Positions 18,515 to 27,244 of a stretch of 64,000 nt of DNA are shown one piece after another (position 1 is the first letter of the stretch; every line of letters starts with the position of its first letter). Under the pieces are notes generated by a model. The model saw only the letters and a list, made by a program, of their open reading frames with translations, did no database searches and was not told where the DNA came from. Source of the DNA: a bacterium. Lineage in GTDB: Bacteria > Bacillota > Clostridia > Christensenellales > Aristaeellaceae. The position numbers and the translations under genes were made by a program. Where the stretch lies: contig SFTH01000004.1 in the NCBI GenBank assembly GCA_004563405.1, positions 124,001-188,000 of the forward strand. Reading direction: 5' to 3'.

Positions 18515-19129
18515 TCAACGCTCCTTTGCGTCAGCAATTTCTCTTGCGATCATCTCTGCGGCCCTGGGCAGCAGCACCCACTCGGCCTGCTCCATCACGC
18601 GCTTCTGGAGAACCTCCGGCGTGTCGCCGGGGAGCACCTCCACGGCCTTCTGGAGGAGGATCGGGCCTTCGTCCACGCCGCTGGTGACCAGGTGCACCGT
18701 CGCGCCCGTCACCTTTACGCCCCGCTTCAGCGCCGCCTCGTGCACATGCAGGCCATAGTAGCCCATGCCGCAGAAGGAGGGAATCAGCGAGGGATGGATG
18801 TTGAGGATGCGGTTTTCGTAGAGGGCGACCGTCTCCGGGCGGACGATGCCCAGGTATCCGGCCAGCACGATCATGTCGATCTGGTGGCCATTCAACACCG
18901 CGTGCAGGGCTTCGGTGCGCGCCTGCGGGTCGGGGTAATTCTTCTTTCCGATCACGGCGGAGGGGATGTTGGCCTTTGCGGCGCGCTCCAGCGCGTAGAC
19001 GCCCTCGTGGTCGGAGACCACCAGCGCGATCTCGCCGGAAGGCAGCCTGCCCGTAGCCTGCGCGTCGATCAGCGCCTGCAGGTTCGTGCCGCCGCCGGAG
19101 ACGAATACTGCGATTCTTGCCTTGCTCAC
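18515..19129 (-). CDS. purN: phosphoribosylglycinamide formyltransferase
   Basis: A 204-residue PurN that transfers a formyl group from 10-formyltetrahydrofolate to GAR (step 3). The family signature starts with [16 protein letters not shown]; the catalytic Asn-His-Asp set is in [13 protein letters not shown] (Asn/His) and [11 protein letters not shown] (Asp). Length is normal. The start is GTG within GTGA, overlapping the purM stop, so it is translationally coupled to purM. Confidence 0.97.
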   Translation of the reverse strand: MSKARIAVFVSGGGTNLQALIDAQATGRLPSGEIALVVSDHEGVYALERAAKANIPSAVIGKKNYPDPQARTEALHAVLNGHQIDMIVLAGYLGIVRPETVALYENRILNIHPSLIPSFCGMGYYGLHVHEAALKRGVKVTGATVHLVTSGVDEGPILLQKAVEVLPGDTPEVLQKRVMEQAEWVLLPRAAEMIAREIADAKER

Positions 19130-20166
19130 AGGATCACCTTATCTTCCGATTCGACGATCTCGCCGATGACGTAGGCGTCTTCGCCGTTGGCCCTGAGGAC
19201 TTCCAGCGCCCAGTCCGCCTGTGCGGCGGGCACGACCACACTCATGCCCACGCCCATGTTGAAGGTGTTGAACATGTCGCGCTCGGGGATGTTGCCGGTC
19301 CTGGCGATCAGGTCAAAGATGGGCAGCACGCGCACGGCGCTCTTGTCGATCCTTGCGCCCAGACCGTCGGGAATGGAGCGCGGGATGTTCTCGTAGAAGC
19401 CGCCGCCGGTGATGTGGCTCACGCCCTTCACGTCCACCTGCTCCATCAGCGCAAGGATGCTCCGGACATAGATCTTCGTGGGAGTCAGCAGGGTCTCGGC
19501 GATGGTCTTGCCGCCCAGGTCGTCGCAGGGGACGTAGAGCGCGGGATTGTTGTTGTCGATGTCGAACACCTTGCGGCAGAGGGAGAAGCCGTTGGAGTGG
19601 ATGCCGGAGGATGCGAGGGCGATCACTGCGTCGCCGGGTCGCATGCGGGCGCTGTCGATGATCTTCTCCTTGTCCACTACGCCTACGGCGAAGCCCGCCA
19701 GATCGTAGTCCTCCACAGGCATCATGCCGGGATGCTCCGCGGTCTCGCCGCCGATGAGCGCGCAGCCGGACTGCACGCAGCCCTCGGCCACGCCGGACAC
19801 GATGGCGGCGATCTTCTCGGGCACGTTCCTGCCGCAGGCGATGTAGTCCAGGAAGAACAGGGGCTTTGCACCGCAGCAGATGATGTCGTTGACGCACATG
19901 GCGACGGCGTCGATGCCGATGGTGTCGTGCCTGTCCATCAGGATGGCCATCTTCACCTTGGTGCCGCAGCCGTCGGTGCCGGAGACCAGCACGGGCTCCT
20001 TCATGCCCGTCAGATCCGGCGCAAAGAGGCCGCCGAAGCCGCCGATGCCGGAGACCACGCCGGGCACGTTGGTGCGGGCGATGGAGCCCTTCATCAGTTC
20101 GACGGATTTGTAGCCCGCGGTGATGTCCACGCCGGCGCTGCGGTAGCTCTCGCTGAAGCTCTTCAT
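19126..20166 (-). CDS. purM: phosphoribosylformylglycinamidine cyclo-ligase (AIR synthetase)
   Basis: A 346-residue PurM that closes FGAM to AIR with ATP (step 5). Characteristic blocks are [39 protein letters not shown] (ATP/Mg site), [10 protein letters not shown] and the C-terminal [13 protein letters not shown]. The ATG overlaps the purF stop (ATGA), and its own stop overlaps the purN start. Length is as expected. Confidence 0.98.
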   Translation of the reverse strand: MKSFSESYRSAGVDITAGYKSVELMKGSIARTNVPGVVSGIGGFGGLFAPDLTGMKEPVLVSGTDGCGTKVKMAILMDRHDTIGIDAVAMCVNDIICCGAKPLFFLDYIACGRNVPEKIAAIVSGVAEGCVQSGCALIGGETAEHPGMMPVEDYDLAGFAVGVVDKEKIIDSARMRPGDAVIALASSGIHSNGFSLCRKVFDIDNNNPALYVPCDDLGGKTIAETLLTPTKIYVRSILALMEQVDVKGVSHITGGGFYENIPRSIPDGLGARIDKSAVRVLPIFDLIARTGNIPERDMFNTFNMGVGMSVVVPAAQADWALEVLRANGEDAYVIGEIVESEDKVIL

Positions 20167-21605
20167 TGCTCTTTGCCCTCCGATATCTTCTTTTCAAACT
20201 TGGATTTGCCGGGGTTCTTCGGGGGATTGCAGGGATAGTTGCCCGTGAAGCAGGCGTCGCAGAAGCCGCAGGAGTTGTCCGGGATCTTCAAAACGCCGTC
20301 GGTGCTCAAAAAGCCCAGGGAGTCCACGCCGATGATCTCCGCGATCTCCTCGGTGGTGTACTTGCAGGCGATCAGGTTTTCGCGGCTGTCGATGTCGGTG
20401 CCGAAGTAGCAGGGGTTCAGGAACTTCGGCGCGGAGGAGCGGAAGTGCACCTCCGTGGCGCCGGCCTCCCGCAGCAGGCGCACGATGCGGGCGCTGGTGG
20501 TGCCGCGGACGATGGAGTCGTCCACCATGACCACGCGCTTGCCGCGCACGACCTCGGAGACCGGGTTCAGCTTGATGCGCACCTTGTCCTCCCGGTCGGA
20601 CTGGGTGGGCTGGATGAAGGTACGGCCGATGTACTTGTTCTTGATCAGGCCGATGCCGTAGGGGATGCCGCTCTGGCGGGCGTAGCCGATGGCCGCGTCG
20701 ATGCCGCTGTCCGGCACGCCGATGACCACGTCGGCCTGCACCGGGTGCTCCAGCGCCAGCAGCGCTCCGGCGCGCACGCGGGCGTTGTGCACGCTGGAGC
20801 CGTCGATCACGGAATCCGGGCGGGCAAAGTAGATGTATTCAAAGATGCAGGTGGTCTTGGGGGCGGTGCCCACATGGCTGCGGTCGGAGCGCATGCCGTT
20901 CTTGTCCACGATCACGATCTCGCCGGGCTCCACGTCCCGCACGAAGCGCGCGCCTACGCTGTCCAGCGCGCAGCTCTCGGAGGCGAAGATGACGTCCTCA
21001 CCGATCTGGCCGATGCACAGCGGGCGGAAGCCGTGGGGGTCGCGCACGGCGATGAGCTTGGTGGGGCTCATGATGACCAGGGAGTACGCGCCCTCCAGGC
21101 GGTTCATGGCGCGGCTCACGGCTTCTTCGATGGACTTGCTGCTCAACCGCTCCTTGGTGATGATGTAGGAGATGACCTCGGTGTCGCTGGTCATGTGGAA
21201 GATGGAGCCCTGCAGCTCCAGTTCCTCACGCAGCTCAAAGGCGTTGGTCAGCGCGCCGTTGTGGGCCAAGGCCATGCAGCCCTTGATGTGGTTGACCACC
21301 AGCGGCTGGGCGTTGACCCGGGGCGCGGAGCCCATGGTGCCGTAGCGGCAGTGGCCGATGGCCATGCGGCCGTGGTTCAGGGAGCGGAGGATGTCCGGGG
21401 TGAAGACCTCGTTCACCAGGCCGCTGTCCTTGTGGCAGTCGATCAGACCGTCGTCGTTGACGGCGATGCCGCAGCTCTCCTGGCCGCGGTGCTGCAGGGA
21501 GTAGAGGGCATAGTAGCAGGCGGAGGCGACCTTCACGTCGTCCCGGGCGTAGATGCCGAAGATGCCGCACTCCTCGTGCAGCTTGCTCATGAAATCATCG
21601 TGCAT
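20163..21605 (-). CDS. purF: amidophosphoribosyltransferase
   Basis: A 480-residue PurF, the committed first step, making phosphoribosylamine from PRPP and glutamine. A 12-residue propeptide precedes the N-terminal nucleophile Cys ([10 protein letters not shown], Cys13), as in the Bacillus type. The PRPP site is [19 protein letters not shown]. The C-terminal [14 protein letters not shown] and upstream Cys residues fit the 4Fe-4S cluster of the oxygen-sensitive B. subtilis class. The ATG at 21605 has GGAGGT 9-10 bases upstream, so this start is preferred to the ATG at 21590. Confidence 0.97.
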   Translation of the reverse strand: MHDDFMSKLHEECGIFGIYARDDVKVASACYYALYSLQHRGQESCGIAVNDDGLIDCHKDSGLVNEVFTPDILRSLNHGRMAIGHCRYGTMGSAPRVNAQPLVVNHIKGCMALAHNGALTNAFELREELELQGSIFHMTSDTEVISYIITKERLSSKSIEEAVSRAMNRLEGAYSLVIMSPTKLIAVRDPHGFRPLCIGQIGEDVIFASESCALDSVGARFVRDVEPGEIVIVDKNGMRSDRSHVGTAPKTTCIFEYIYFARPDSVIDGSSVHNARVRAGALLALEHPVQADVVIGVPDSGIDAAIGYARQSGIPYGIGLIKNKYIGRTFIQPTQSDREDKVRIKLNPVSEVVRGKRVVMVDDSIVRGTTSARIVRLLREAGATEVHFRSSAPKFLNPCYFGTDIDSRENLIACKYTTEEIAEIIGVDSLGFLSTDGVLKIPDNSCGFCDACFTGNYPCNPPKNPGKSKFEKKISEGKEQ

Positions 21606-21669
21606 GATATTGAAAACCTCCGTTTTTGCGCGGATTGCGGGGAAGAATGTCCCGGCAGAAGCGAGAGAA

Positions 21670-21695
21670 GGGGAGAGTTGCTTGCAGCTCTCCCC
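21670..21695 (-). terminator. intercistronic hairpin between purC and purF
   Basis: GGGGAGAG (21670-21677) pairs with CTCTCCCC (21688-21695) in the 100-base gap between purC and purF. There is no T-run on the transcribed side, so an mRNA stability or processing element is more likely than a terminator. Confidence 0.4.
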
Positions 21696-21705
21696 GTTAT
21701 GCGTT

Positions 21706-22416
21706 TTATTCGCCCAGAATGCGGCGCATCATTTCCTGATAGGCGCCCTCCACGTTGCCCAGATCCCGGCGGAAGCGGTCCTTGTCCAGCTTCTCGTGGG
21801 TGCGGGAATCCCAGAAGCGGCAGGTGTCGGGGGAAATTTCGTCCGCCAGCACGATGGTGCCGTCGCTCAGGCGGCCGAACTCCAGCTTGAAGTCCACCAG
21901 CTCCACGTTGATCTTCAGGAAGAATTCCTTCATCAGTGCGTTCACCTTGAAGGCCATGGCCTTGATGGTGTCGATTTCCTCGCGGGTGGCCAGCTTCAGG
22001 GCCAGCGCGTGGTATTCGTTGAGCAGCGGGTCGCCCAGATCGTCGTTTTTGTAGGAGAATTCGATGGTGGGCTGCTCGAACACGATGCCCTCTTCCACGC
22101 CGTAGCGCTTGGAGAAGGAACCGGCGGAGATGTTGCGGATGATGACCTCCAGCGGCACGATGCTGACCTTCTTCACCACGGTCTCACTGTCGGAAATTTC
22201 CTCTACGAAGTGGGTGGGGACGCCGTTTTCTTCCAGCATCTTCATCAGGTAGTTGGTCACGCGGTTGTTGATCACACCCTTGCCGGCGATGGTGCCCTTC
22301 TTGAGGCCGTTGAACGCGGTGGCGTCGTCCTTGTAGGACACGATGTAGAGCTCCGGGTTTTCGGTGGCGTAAACCTTCTTGGCCTTGCCCTCGTAGAGCA
22401 TTTCCGTCTTCTGCAT
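21706..22416 (-). CDS. purC: SAICAR synthetase
   Basis: A 236-residue PurC that joins aspartate to CAIR (step 8 in the usual numbering). The N-terminus has MLYEGKAKKVYAT and the ATP/substrate blocks are VSIVPLEVIIRNISAGSFSK and VDFKLEFGRLSDG with LADEISPDTCRFWD. Length is normal for the bacterial form. It lies 39 bases after purE and 100 bases before purF. Confidence 0.98.
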   Translation of the reverse strand: MQKTEMLYEGKAKKVYATENPELYIVSYKDDATAFNGLKKGTIAGKGVINNRVTNYLMKMLEENGVPTHFVEEISDSETVVKKVSIVPLEVIIRNISAGSFSKRYGVEEGIVFEQPTIEFSYKNDDLGDPLLNEYHALALKLATREEIDTIKAMAFKVNALMKEFFLKINVELVDFKLEFGRLSDGTIVLADEISPDTCRFWDSRTHEKLDKDRFRRDLGNVEGAYQEMMRRILGE

Positions 22417-22455
22417 GGTTTTTTTCCCTCTTTCTGTAATGTCAGCCTGAATGGA

Positions 22456-22947
22456 TTAAGCGAACTGGGCCTGAATTTCCGCGTCCCTGCGGAGCACCTT
22501 TTCCGTCTGCTCCCTGCGCAGCTCGGCGATGCGGCCGGCGAGCGCCGGGTCGGAGAGGGCGATCATCTGCGCCGCCAGCAGCGCCGCGTTGGAGGCGCCG
22601 TCGATGGCGACCGTCGCCACCGGCATGCCCGAGGGCATCTGAACCGTGGCGAGCAGCGCGTCCAGACCGTCCAGCGTGGAGGACTTGATCGGAACGCCGA
22701 TCACCGGCAGACAGGTGTTCGCGGCGAACGCGCCTGCCAGGTGTGCGGCCTTGCCTGCGCCGCAGATCAGCGCGCCGTAGCCCGCCTCCGCCGCGCCCGC
22801 GGCAAATTCCCGGGCTGCATCCGGAGTGCGGTGGGCGGAGATGACGCGAACAGTGAAGGGGATCTCCAGCTTTTTGAGCATGTCGACTGCACCCTGCATG
22901 GTCTTGAGATCGCTGTCGCTGCCCATGATGACGGCAACTTTCTTCAT
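22456..22947 (-). CDS. purE: N5-carboxyaminoimidazole ribonucleotide mutase (PurE)
   Basis: A 163-residue PurE. The family signature [20 protein letters not shown] opens the protein and includes the conserved Ser/Asp; SAHRTPD (catalytic His) and [19 protein letters not shown] follow. It is the first gene of the purine operon, behind a clear promoter and GGAGG ribosome binding site. No purK is seen in the window; some Clostridia use class II PurE without PurK, which cannot be decided here. Confidence 0.96.
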   Translation of the reverse strand: MKKVAVIMGSDSDLKTMQGAVDMLKKLEIPFTVRVISAHRTPDAAREFAAGAAEAGYGALICGAGKAAHLAGAFAANTCLPVIGVPIKSSTLDGLDALLATVQMPSGMPVATVAIDGASNAALLAAQMIALSDPALAGRIAELRREQTEKVLRRDAEIQAQFA

Positions 22948-22967
22948 TTTCTTCCCTGACCTCCTGA

Positions 22968-22980
22968 AAAACCGAACAAT
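22968..22980 (+). promoter_or_regulatory. PurBox (PurR operator) in the purE leader
   Basis: AAAACCGAACAAT matches every position of the Bacillus PurBox consensus AWWWCCGAACWWT. It lies between the purE promoter and the purE ribosome binding site. A second, one-mismatch box lies beyond the promoter. Confidence 0.8.
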
Positions 22981-22999
22981 AATTTAAGTTTGCGAGATA

Positions 23000-23028
23000 A
23001 TGATAGCAAAAATTCCGATTCAAGTCAA
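23000..23028 (-). promoter_or_regulatory. sigma-A promoter of the purine operon
   Basis: On the minus strand TTGACT (23028-23023), 17-base spacer, TATCAT (23005-23000). Transcription should begin near 22993, giving a leader of about 45 bases before purE. Confidence 0.85.
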
Positions 23029-23041
23029 CGAAATGGAGGTA

Positions 23042-23054
23042 ATTGTTCGTGAAT
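23042..23054 (-). promoter_or_regulatory. second PurBox-like half, upstream of the purE -35
   Basis: Read on the minus strand this is ATTCACGAACAAT, one mismatch from the PurBox consensus. It faces the first box in inverted orientation across the promoter, about 61 bases away. Known pairs are usually spaced 16-17 bases, so its function is less certain. Confidence 0.5.
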
Positions 23055-23213
23055 TGAAACTGTGCGGAAATGGATAAAGCGCGAATGGACTTTGGTGCAT
23101 AGCGACAAAAAAACTCAGGATGTGTTGGAGGAAGATGTGCAGTTTTAACACGGCTGTGCTATGCTGTCCCTGATTCAGCGCGCGAAGCCGCGCCGCGAAG
23201 GGAAAGAACGCCT

Positions 23214-23984
23214 ATGTGGAAATACTTTGGAACCTTTGTAAACGTGCTCACGGTGCTGCTGGGCGGCGCAATCGGCCTGACGCTGCGCGCGCGCGGAAGC
23301 CGGCCTCGCTCTGCGGATTCGGGCAGGGCTTCCCTGCCGGATACCATGATGCCCTGCCTGGGCCTGTGCACGGTGTTTGCGGCGGCTTCGGGACTGCTGG
23401 GCGTGGAGTCCGGCGCACAGGCCATTGTTGTGGTGGCCTCCATGGTGCTGGGGCTGCTCATCGGCTATGCGCTGCGGCTGGATGACCGCATCAACAGCCT
23501 GGGCGACCGCCTGGTGCGCCGCACTGGCGACGGAGCGGACGCAGCCAACCCCGCAGCGGGCTTCGTGACGGCCTGTCTGCTGTTCTGCATCGGCTCGATG
23601 ACCATACTTGGCGCGTTTGAGGGCGCGCGCAACGGTGCGGGTGGACTCGATCTCAACTGCCACACCACGCTGCTGATCAAGTCCCTGCTGGACTTCGTGT
23701 CCTCCACCTGTCTGTCCGTCACCTACGGCGCGAGCGTGATGGCTTCGGCGGCCTTCGTGCTGCTGTTCCAGGGGGGACTTACGCTCCTGGCCTCCTTCAT
23801 CCAGCCCTTCCTGATCCGGATCAACGCCCTGCCCATGGTCAACTGCGTGGGCTCGCTGATCCTTCTGTCCATCGCCATGAACCTGATCGGCCTGAAGAAG
23901 ATGAAGACGGCGGACTATCTGCCCGCCCTCTTTTTGCCGATTCTGATCTGCGCGCTGCTGAGCAACTTCGGCGTGGCGCTCTGA
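23214..23984 (+). CDS. DUF554 family integral membrane protein
   Basis: A 256-residue protein with about seven hydrophobic segments and the DUF554 layout: GTFVNVLTVLLGGAIGLTLR at the N-terminus, a MTILGAFEGA-like central motif preceded by FVTACLLFCIGS, and a terminal LFLPILICALL helix. Members are widespread in Bacillota; a transporter role is suspected but unproven. AAGGGAAAG precedes the ATG. It stands alone, divergent from purE and ending at a terminator shared with the next gene. Confidence 0.88.
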   Translation: MWKYFGTFVNVLTVLLGGAIGLTLRARGSRPRSADSGRASLPDTMMPCLGLCTVFAAASGLLGVESGAQAIVVVASMVLGLLIGYALRLDDRINSLGDRLVRRTGDGADAANPAAGFVTACLLFCIGSMTILGAFEGARNGAGGLDLNCHTTLLIKSLLDFVSSTCLSVTYGASVMASAAFVLLFQGGLTLLASFIQPFLIRINALPMVNCVGSLILLSIAMNLIGLKKMKTADYLPALFLPILICALLSNFGVAL

Positions 23985-24003
23985 GGCGGCCCCCAGACCT
24001 GCG

Positions 24004-24036
24004 ACGGCCCCGGGATTCAGCATCCCGGGGCCGTTT
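24004..24036. terminator. bidirectional terminator
   Basis: ACGGCCCCGGGAT (24004-24016) pairs perfectly with 24022-24034 around a 5-base loop, followed by TTTGC. It separates the convergent DUF554 and M20 genes. Confidence 0.85.
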
Positions 24037-24037
24037 G

Positions 24038-25138
24038 CTATGCCTGCGCCTGGAAGCGCAGGGCGATTTGCTCCAGAAAGTCAGCGCCGACGTCGAGGGC
24101 GCGCTCGTCGAAGTTGAAGTCGTCCGCCTGGAGCGGGGGACAGGGCCCGATGCCCAGCAGAAAGAACAGGCCGGGCAGGTGCCGCTGGTACCAGGAAAAG
24201 TCCTCCGTGACCATGACCGGCTGCTCCAGCTCCTCGAAGCGCACGCCCGCGGCGCGCACGGCCCGGTAGAGCTCCGGCGGGTTCATCACGGCGGGATAGC
24301 CCATGCTGGTTTCAATGCGAATGTGGCAGCCGCTTTCCGAGGAAATCTCCTCTGCGGCGCGGTCCAGCGCGCGAAGGATGCCGAAGAACACGTCGTCCTG
24401 AAACGCGCGCAGCGTGCCCTCCATGTGGGTGCGGTCGCTCACCACGTTGCACTGGCAACCGCTCTCCAGTCGTCCGAAGTGCATCAGCCGGTGCAGTTCC
24501 GGCGGCCAGGCGGCCTCGGCCTCGAGGGCGCGGCGATAGAACTCAAAGCCCGCCCGCAGCGCGTCCCGGCCCTCGCCGGAGCGGGCCACGCTCACCGAAC
24601 GGCCCGCAATCTCCACGCGCACCTCACAGGAGCGGCTCATCATCTCGTTTTCCCGGCTGGCGATGGTTCCCAGGGGGAGATCCGGCCAGAGGTGCAGCCC
24701 GAAGATGGCCTCTACATTCAGCTTCTCAAACACGCCACTCTTGCAGATGTCCCGCGCGCCGCCGGTGGTCTCCTCTGCGGGCTGGAAGATCAGCAGCACG
24801 TCCCGGTCTGTGCGAACACCCTCCATGCGCCGCGCCAGCTCCAGCAGCATCGCCATGTGTCCGTCGTGGCCGCAGGAGTGCATCTGCCCCGGAATCTCCG
24901 AGGAGAAGGGCAGAAAGCTGCGCTCGTGCACGGGCAGCGCGTCGCAGCCGCTGCGAAAGGCGATGGCGCGTCCGCAGCCGTTGTCGAAGTAGGCGCAGAG
25001 CGAATTGGGAATCGGGGCGAACAGGCGGCAGCGCAGCCCCTTCAGCGCGCCGCGCAGGTAGACCAGCGTGCGGTCCAGCTCGCGATCCAGCTCCGGAATC
25101 CGATGCAGCGCGCGCCGGTCAATGACGATCTGTTTCAT
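24038..25138 (-). CDS. M20D family amidohydrolase (aminoacylase-like)
   Basis: A 366-residue zinc amidohydrolase of the M20D group, which removes acyl or amide groups from amino-acid derivatives. The metal and catalytic motifs CGHDGHMAMLLEL, PAEETTGGARD and FGLHLWPDLPLG are present. In the dimerisation domain, the usual GK-x-x-H-A motif reads GRSVSVARSGEGRDAL, so the normally conserved His appears replaced by Ser; that His contributes to catalysis across the dimer. The start at 25138 has GGGGAG upstream; 25156 and 25171 are alternatives. It has no obvious operon partner. Confidence 0.85.
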   Translation of the reverse strand: MKQIVIDRRALHRIPELDRELDRTLVYLRGALKGLRCRLFAPIPNSLCAYFDNGCGRAIAFRSGCDALPVHERSFLPFSSEIPGQMHSCGHDGHMAMLLELARRMEGVRTDRDVLLIFQPAEETTGGARDICKSGVFEKLNVEAIFGLHLWPDLPLGTIASRENEMMSRSCEVRVEIAGRSVSVARSGEGRDALRAGFEFYRRALEAEAAWPPELHRLMHFGRLESGCQCNVVSDRTHMEGTLRAFQDDVFFGILRALDRAAEEISSESGCHIRIETSMGYPAVMNPPELYRAVRAAGVRFEELEQPVMVTEDFSWYQRHLPGLFFLLGIGPCPPLQADDFNFDERALDVGADFLEQIALRFQAQA

Positions 25139-25230
25139 GGAAATCTTGCTCCCCATTGAGACTTTCCGCAATCATTTTAAGTCCGGCAGGGGAAAAAGTC
25201 AATGCGCCTCCGGAAAGTTTTCGGGCGTTT

Positions 25231-25845
25231 TCAGCGCATGCCGCAGCGCCGGTACAGGCGGGTGGAGACGGGCACGGAAATCGCGTTCAGCGCCACCGCC
25301 AGCGCGGGCACGACGATGAGGAGGATGCTCGAAGCATGCTCGTTCAGATCAAAGGATGCGGCATTGCTGAACAGCGTGATGCCCACCACGCCCAGCGCGA
25401 TGGCTACGATGAAGGTCATGCGCCCGCGCTCCACGCCGAAGCGGTACAGGAAGGGCAGCGACAGCGCCAGCAGGATCAGCGACGCCGAGGCGCTGACCAC
25501 CAGGGTCAGCAGCATCGGGGCAAGCTCCGCCTGAGCGCCGCGGGTCAGGAGGACGGCGAACTGGGCGACGGCGGCGATCAGCATCGCGCCAATCACGCTC
25601 AGCCAGCCGAGGATGTACTTGCACAGCACCAGTTGCGCGTCGCTGTACGGCAGCATGGCGGCCAGGCGGTTCCACTTCGAGCGCTCGTCGTAGGCCATGG
25701 CGCTGAAGGGCAGCATGGCGCAGTAGACCAGCGCGAAGGTGATCATGTTGTAGCCCGGGATCACCGAGAAGATCACGATCATCAGCAGAAACAGCTTCAG
25801 CTGCTTCACCAGCGTCACAGCGTCCTTGTACAGCAGTCCCTTCAC
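25231..25845 (-). CDS. ABC-2 type transporter permease
   Basis: A 204-residue membrane protein with about six hydrophobic helices, beginning MKGLLYKDAVTLVKQLK, typical of small ABC-2 permeases (ABC2_membrane_5 type). The stretch DERSKWNRLAAMLPYSDAQL in the first cytoplasmic loop is a family hallmark. Its start overlaps the end of the ATPase gene by 4 bases. Together with the upstream ATPase and GntR regulator it forms a three-gene exporter operon; the substrate is unknown, antimicrobial peptides or envelope stress being typical for such systems. Confidence 0.88.
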   Translation of the reverse strand: MKGLLYKDAVTLVKQLKLFLLMIVIFSVIPGYNMITFALVYCAMLPFSAMAYDERSKWNRLAAMLPYSDAQLVLCKYILGWLSVIGAMLIAAVAQFAVLLTRGAQAELAPMLLTLVVSASASLILLALSLPFLYRFGVERGRMTFIVAIALGVVGITLFSNAASFDLNEHASSILLIVVPALAVALNAISVPVSTRLYRRCGMR

Positions 25846-26696
25846 CTTGCATCCGCTCCCTTCACGAAGAACAGTATGATTTCCTCCAGCGTGGCGCGCT
25901 CCGGACGGAGCGCCTCGTTCACCATCTCCCGGCGCGCCAGCACCTCCACGCCGTAGGGATTTTCCCGCGCGCTCACTACGGCCTCCGGCGGCACCGCCTC
26001 GAAGTCCGACTTCGACAACTTCAGCAGCGCGTATTCCTCCATCAGCTTATCCTTCTCCTCGCAGAACAGCAGCCGCCCTTTGTGAACGAAGGCGATGCTG
26101 TCGCAAATCTTCTCCAGATCGCTGACGATGTGGGAGGAGATCAGGATGGAGTGATCCTCTTCCCGGGTAAACTCGTTCAGGATGTCCAGCATCTCGTCCC
26201 GGGCCATGGGATCCAGGCCGCCGGTGGCCTCGTCCAGAATGAGCAGCTTCGCCCCGTGGGACAGCGCCACCGCGATGGCAAGCTTCATGCGCATGCCCCG
26301 GGAGTAGTCCTTGAAGGGCTTTTTCTCCGGCAGATCGAAGCGCGCGAGGTAGCTCCGGTAGAGCGCCTCGTCCCAGCGCGCGTAGCAGCTGCGCATCATT
26401 TTGTTCACGTCCAGTGCGGTCAGAAGCTCCGGAAAGTGAGCCTCGTCCAGCACCACGCCGATGTCCTGCTTCGTCCGTATGAAGTCCGGATCCGCCGGGT
26501 CGCATCCCAGCACGCGCATCTCGCCGCCGTCGCGGCGCACCGCGTTCATCAGCAGGTTGATGATGGTGCTCTTGCCTGCGCCGTTTTCGCCCACCAGCCC
26601 CAGCACGCAGCCGCTGGGCAGGTTGAAGCTCACGTCCTCCAGAGTAAAGCCCGGATAGCGCTTCGACAGATTCCGGATTTCAATGGCATTGTTCAA
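25842..26696 (-). CDS. ABC transporter ATP-binding protein (exporter, BcrA/YtrB-like)
   Basis: A 284-residue ATPase. Walker A is GENGAGKST (about 37-45), the signature is degenerate (YSRGMRMKLAIA), Walker B is LLILDEATGGLD and the switch His is in SSHIVSDLEKI. The C-terminal 70 residues are the extension seen in BcrA/YtrB-type exporters. It overlaps the GntR gene upstream and the permease gene downstream by 4 bases each, so the three are translated together. Confidence 0.92.
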   Translation of the reverse strand: MNNAIEIRNLSKRYPGFTLEDVSFNLPSGCVLGLVGENGAGKSTIINLLMNAVRRDGGEMRVLGCDPADPDFIRTKQDIGVVLDEAHFPELLTALDVNKMMRSCYARWDEALYRSYLARFDLPEKKPFKDYSRGMRMKLAIAVALSHGAKLLILDEATGGLDPMARDEMLDILNEFTREEDHSILISSHIVSDLEKICDSIAFVHKGRLLFCEEKDKLMEEYALLKLSKSDFEAVPPEAVVSARENPYGVEVLARREMVNEALRPERATLEEIILFFVKGADAR

Positions 26697-27076
26697 AGTC
26701 GTTCCTCCTCTCCATCCAGCGCCAGAAGCATGTCCGTCAGCTCCCGCACGCTGATGCCACAGGTGCGCGCCAGGCGCAGGATTTCCTCCATCTGCCCCTC
26801 GATGCGGCGCAGACAGTCCTCCCGCACGACGCTCGTGTCCTTGGGCGCGACGTAGCAGCCCTTGCCCGCGACGGTGTGCACATAGCCGTCGCGCTCCAGC
26901 TCCTCATAGGCGCGCCGGGTCGTGATGACACTGATGCGCAAATCCTTGGCCAGCGCGCGTATGGAGGGCAGCGCGTCGCCCTCCCGCAGCGCGCCGGAGA
27001 GGATAGCCTGCTTGATCTGCTGGCACACCTGCTCGTAGATTGGCCTCGGATCCGCGTTGCTGATGCGAATGTCCAT
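26693..27076 (-). CDS. GntR family regulator, YtrA subfamily
   Basis: A 127-residue regulator with an N-terminal winged helix (IYEQVCQQIKQAILSG, then LPSIRALAKDLRISVITTRR and YEELERDGYVHTVAGKGCYV) and a short C-terminal dimerisation helix, the YtrA layout. It probably represses its own operon, which encodes the ABC exporter that follows with 4-base overlaps. The promoter region carries alternating TA-rich repeats that are a likely operator. Confidence 0.92.
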   Translation of the reverse strand: MDIRISNADPRPIYEQVCQQIKQAILSGALREGDALPSIRALAKDLRISVITTRRAYEELERDGYVHTVAGKGCYVAPKDTSVVREDCLRRIEGQMEEILRLARTCGISVRELTDMLLALDGEEERL

Positions 27077-27093
27077 GGAAATTCTCCTTCAAC

Positions 27094-27142
27094 TGTATAT
27101 ATACGCAATACACAGTATACACATGCTTGCCGCGCTTGTCAA
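27094..27142 (-). promoter_or_regulatory. promoter and likely operator of the GntR-ABC operon
   Basis: On the minus strand TTGACA (27142-27137), 17-base spacer, TATACT (27119-27114). TGTGTATAC and TGTGTATTGCG repeats overlap the -10, and the palindrome GTATATATAC lies immediately downstream (about 27095-27104). This arrangement suits autorepression by the YtrA-like regulator. Confidence 0.8.
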
Positions 27143-27244
27143 GCGTTGTATGGATTCTCATAGAACTTTAATGGAAAGCCAATGGTTCCTCATGGAAGGA
27201 TATGGTATACTCCCGGTGTGCAAAACGGAGGAGACGTGAGTGAG

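Noticed and set aside
20166..21890. 574-codon + strand open frame opposite purF
   Set aside because: Lies over well-conserved purF on the minus strand; composition is the antisense type.
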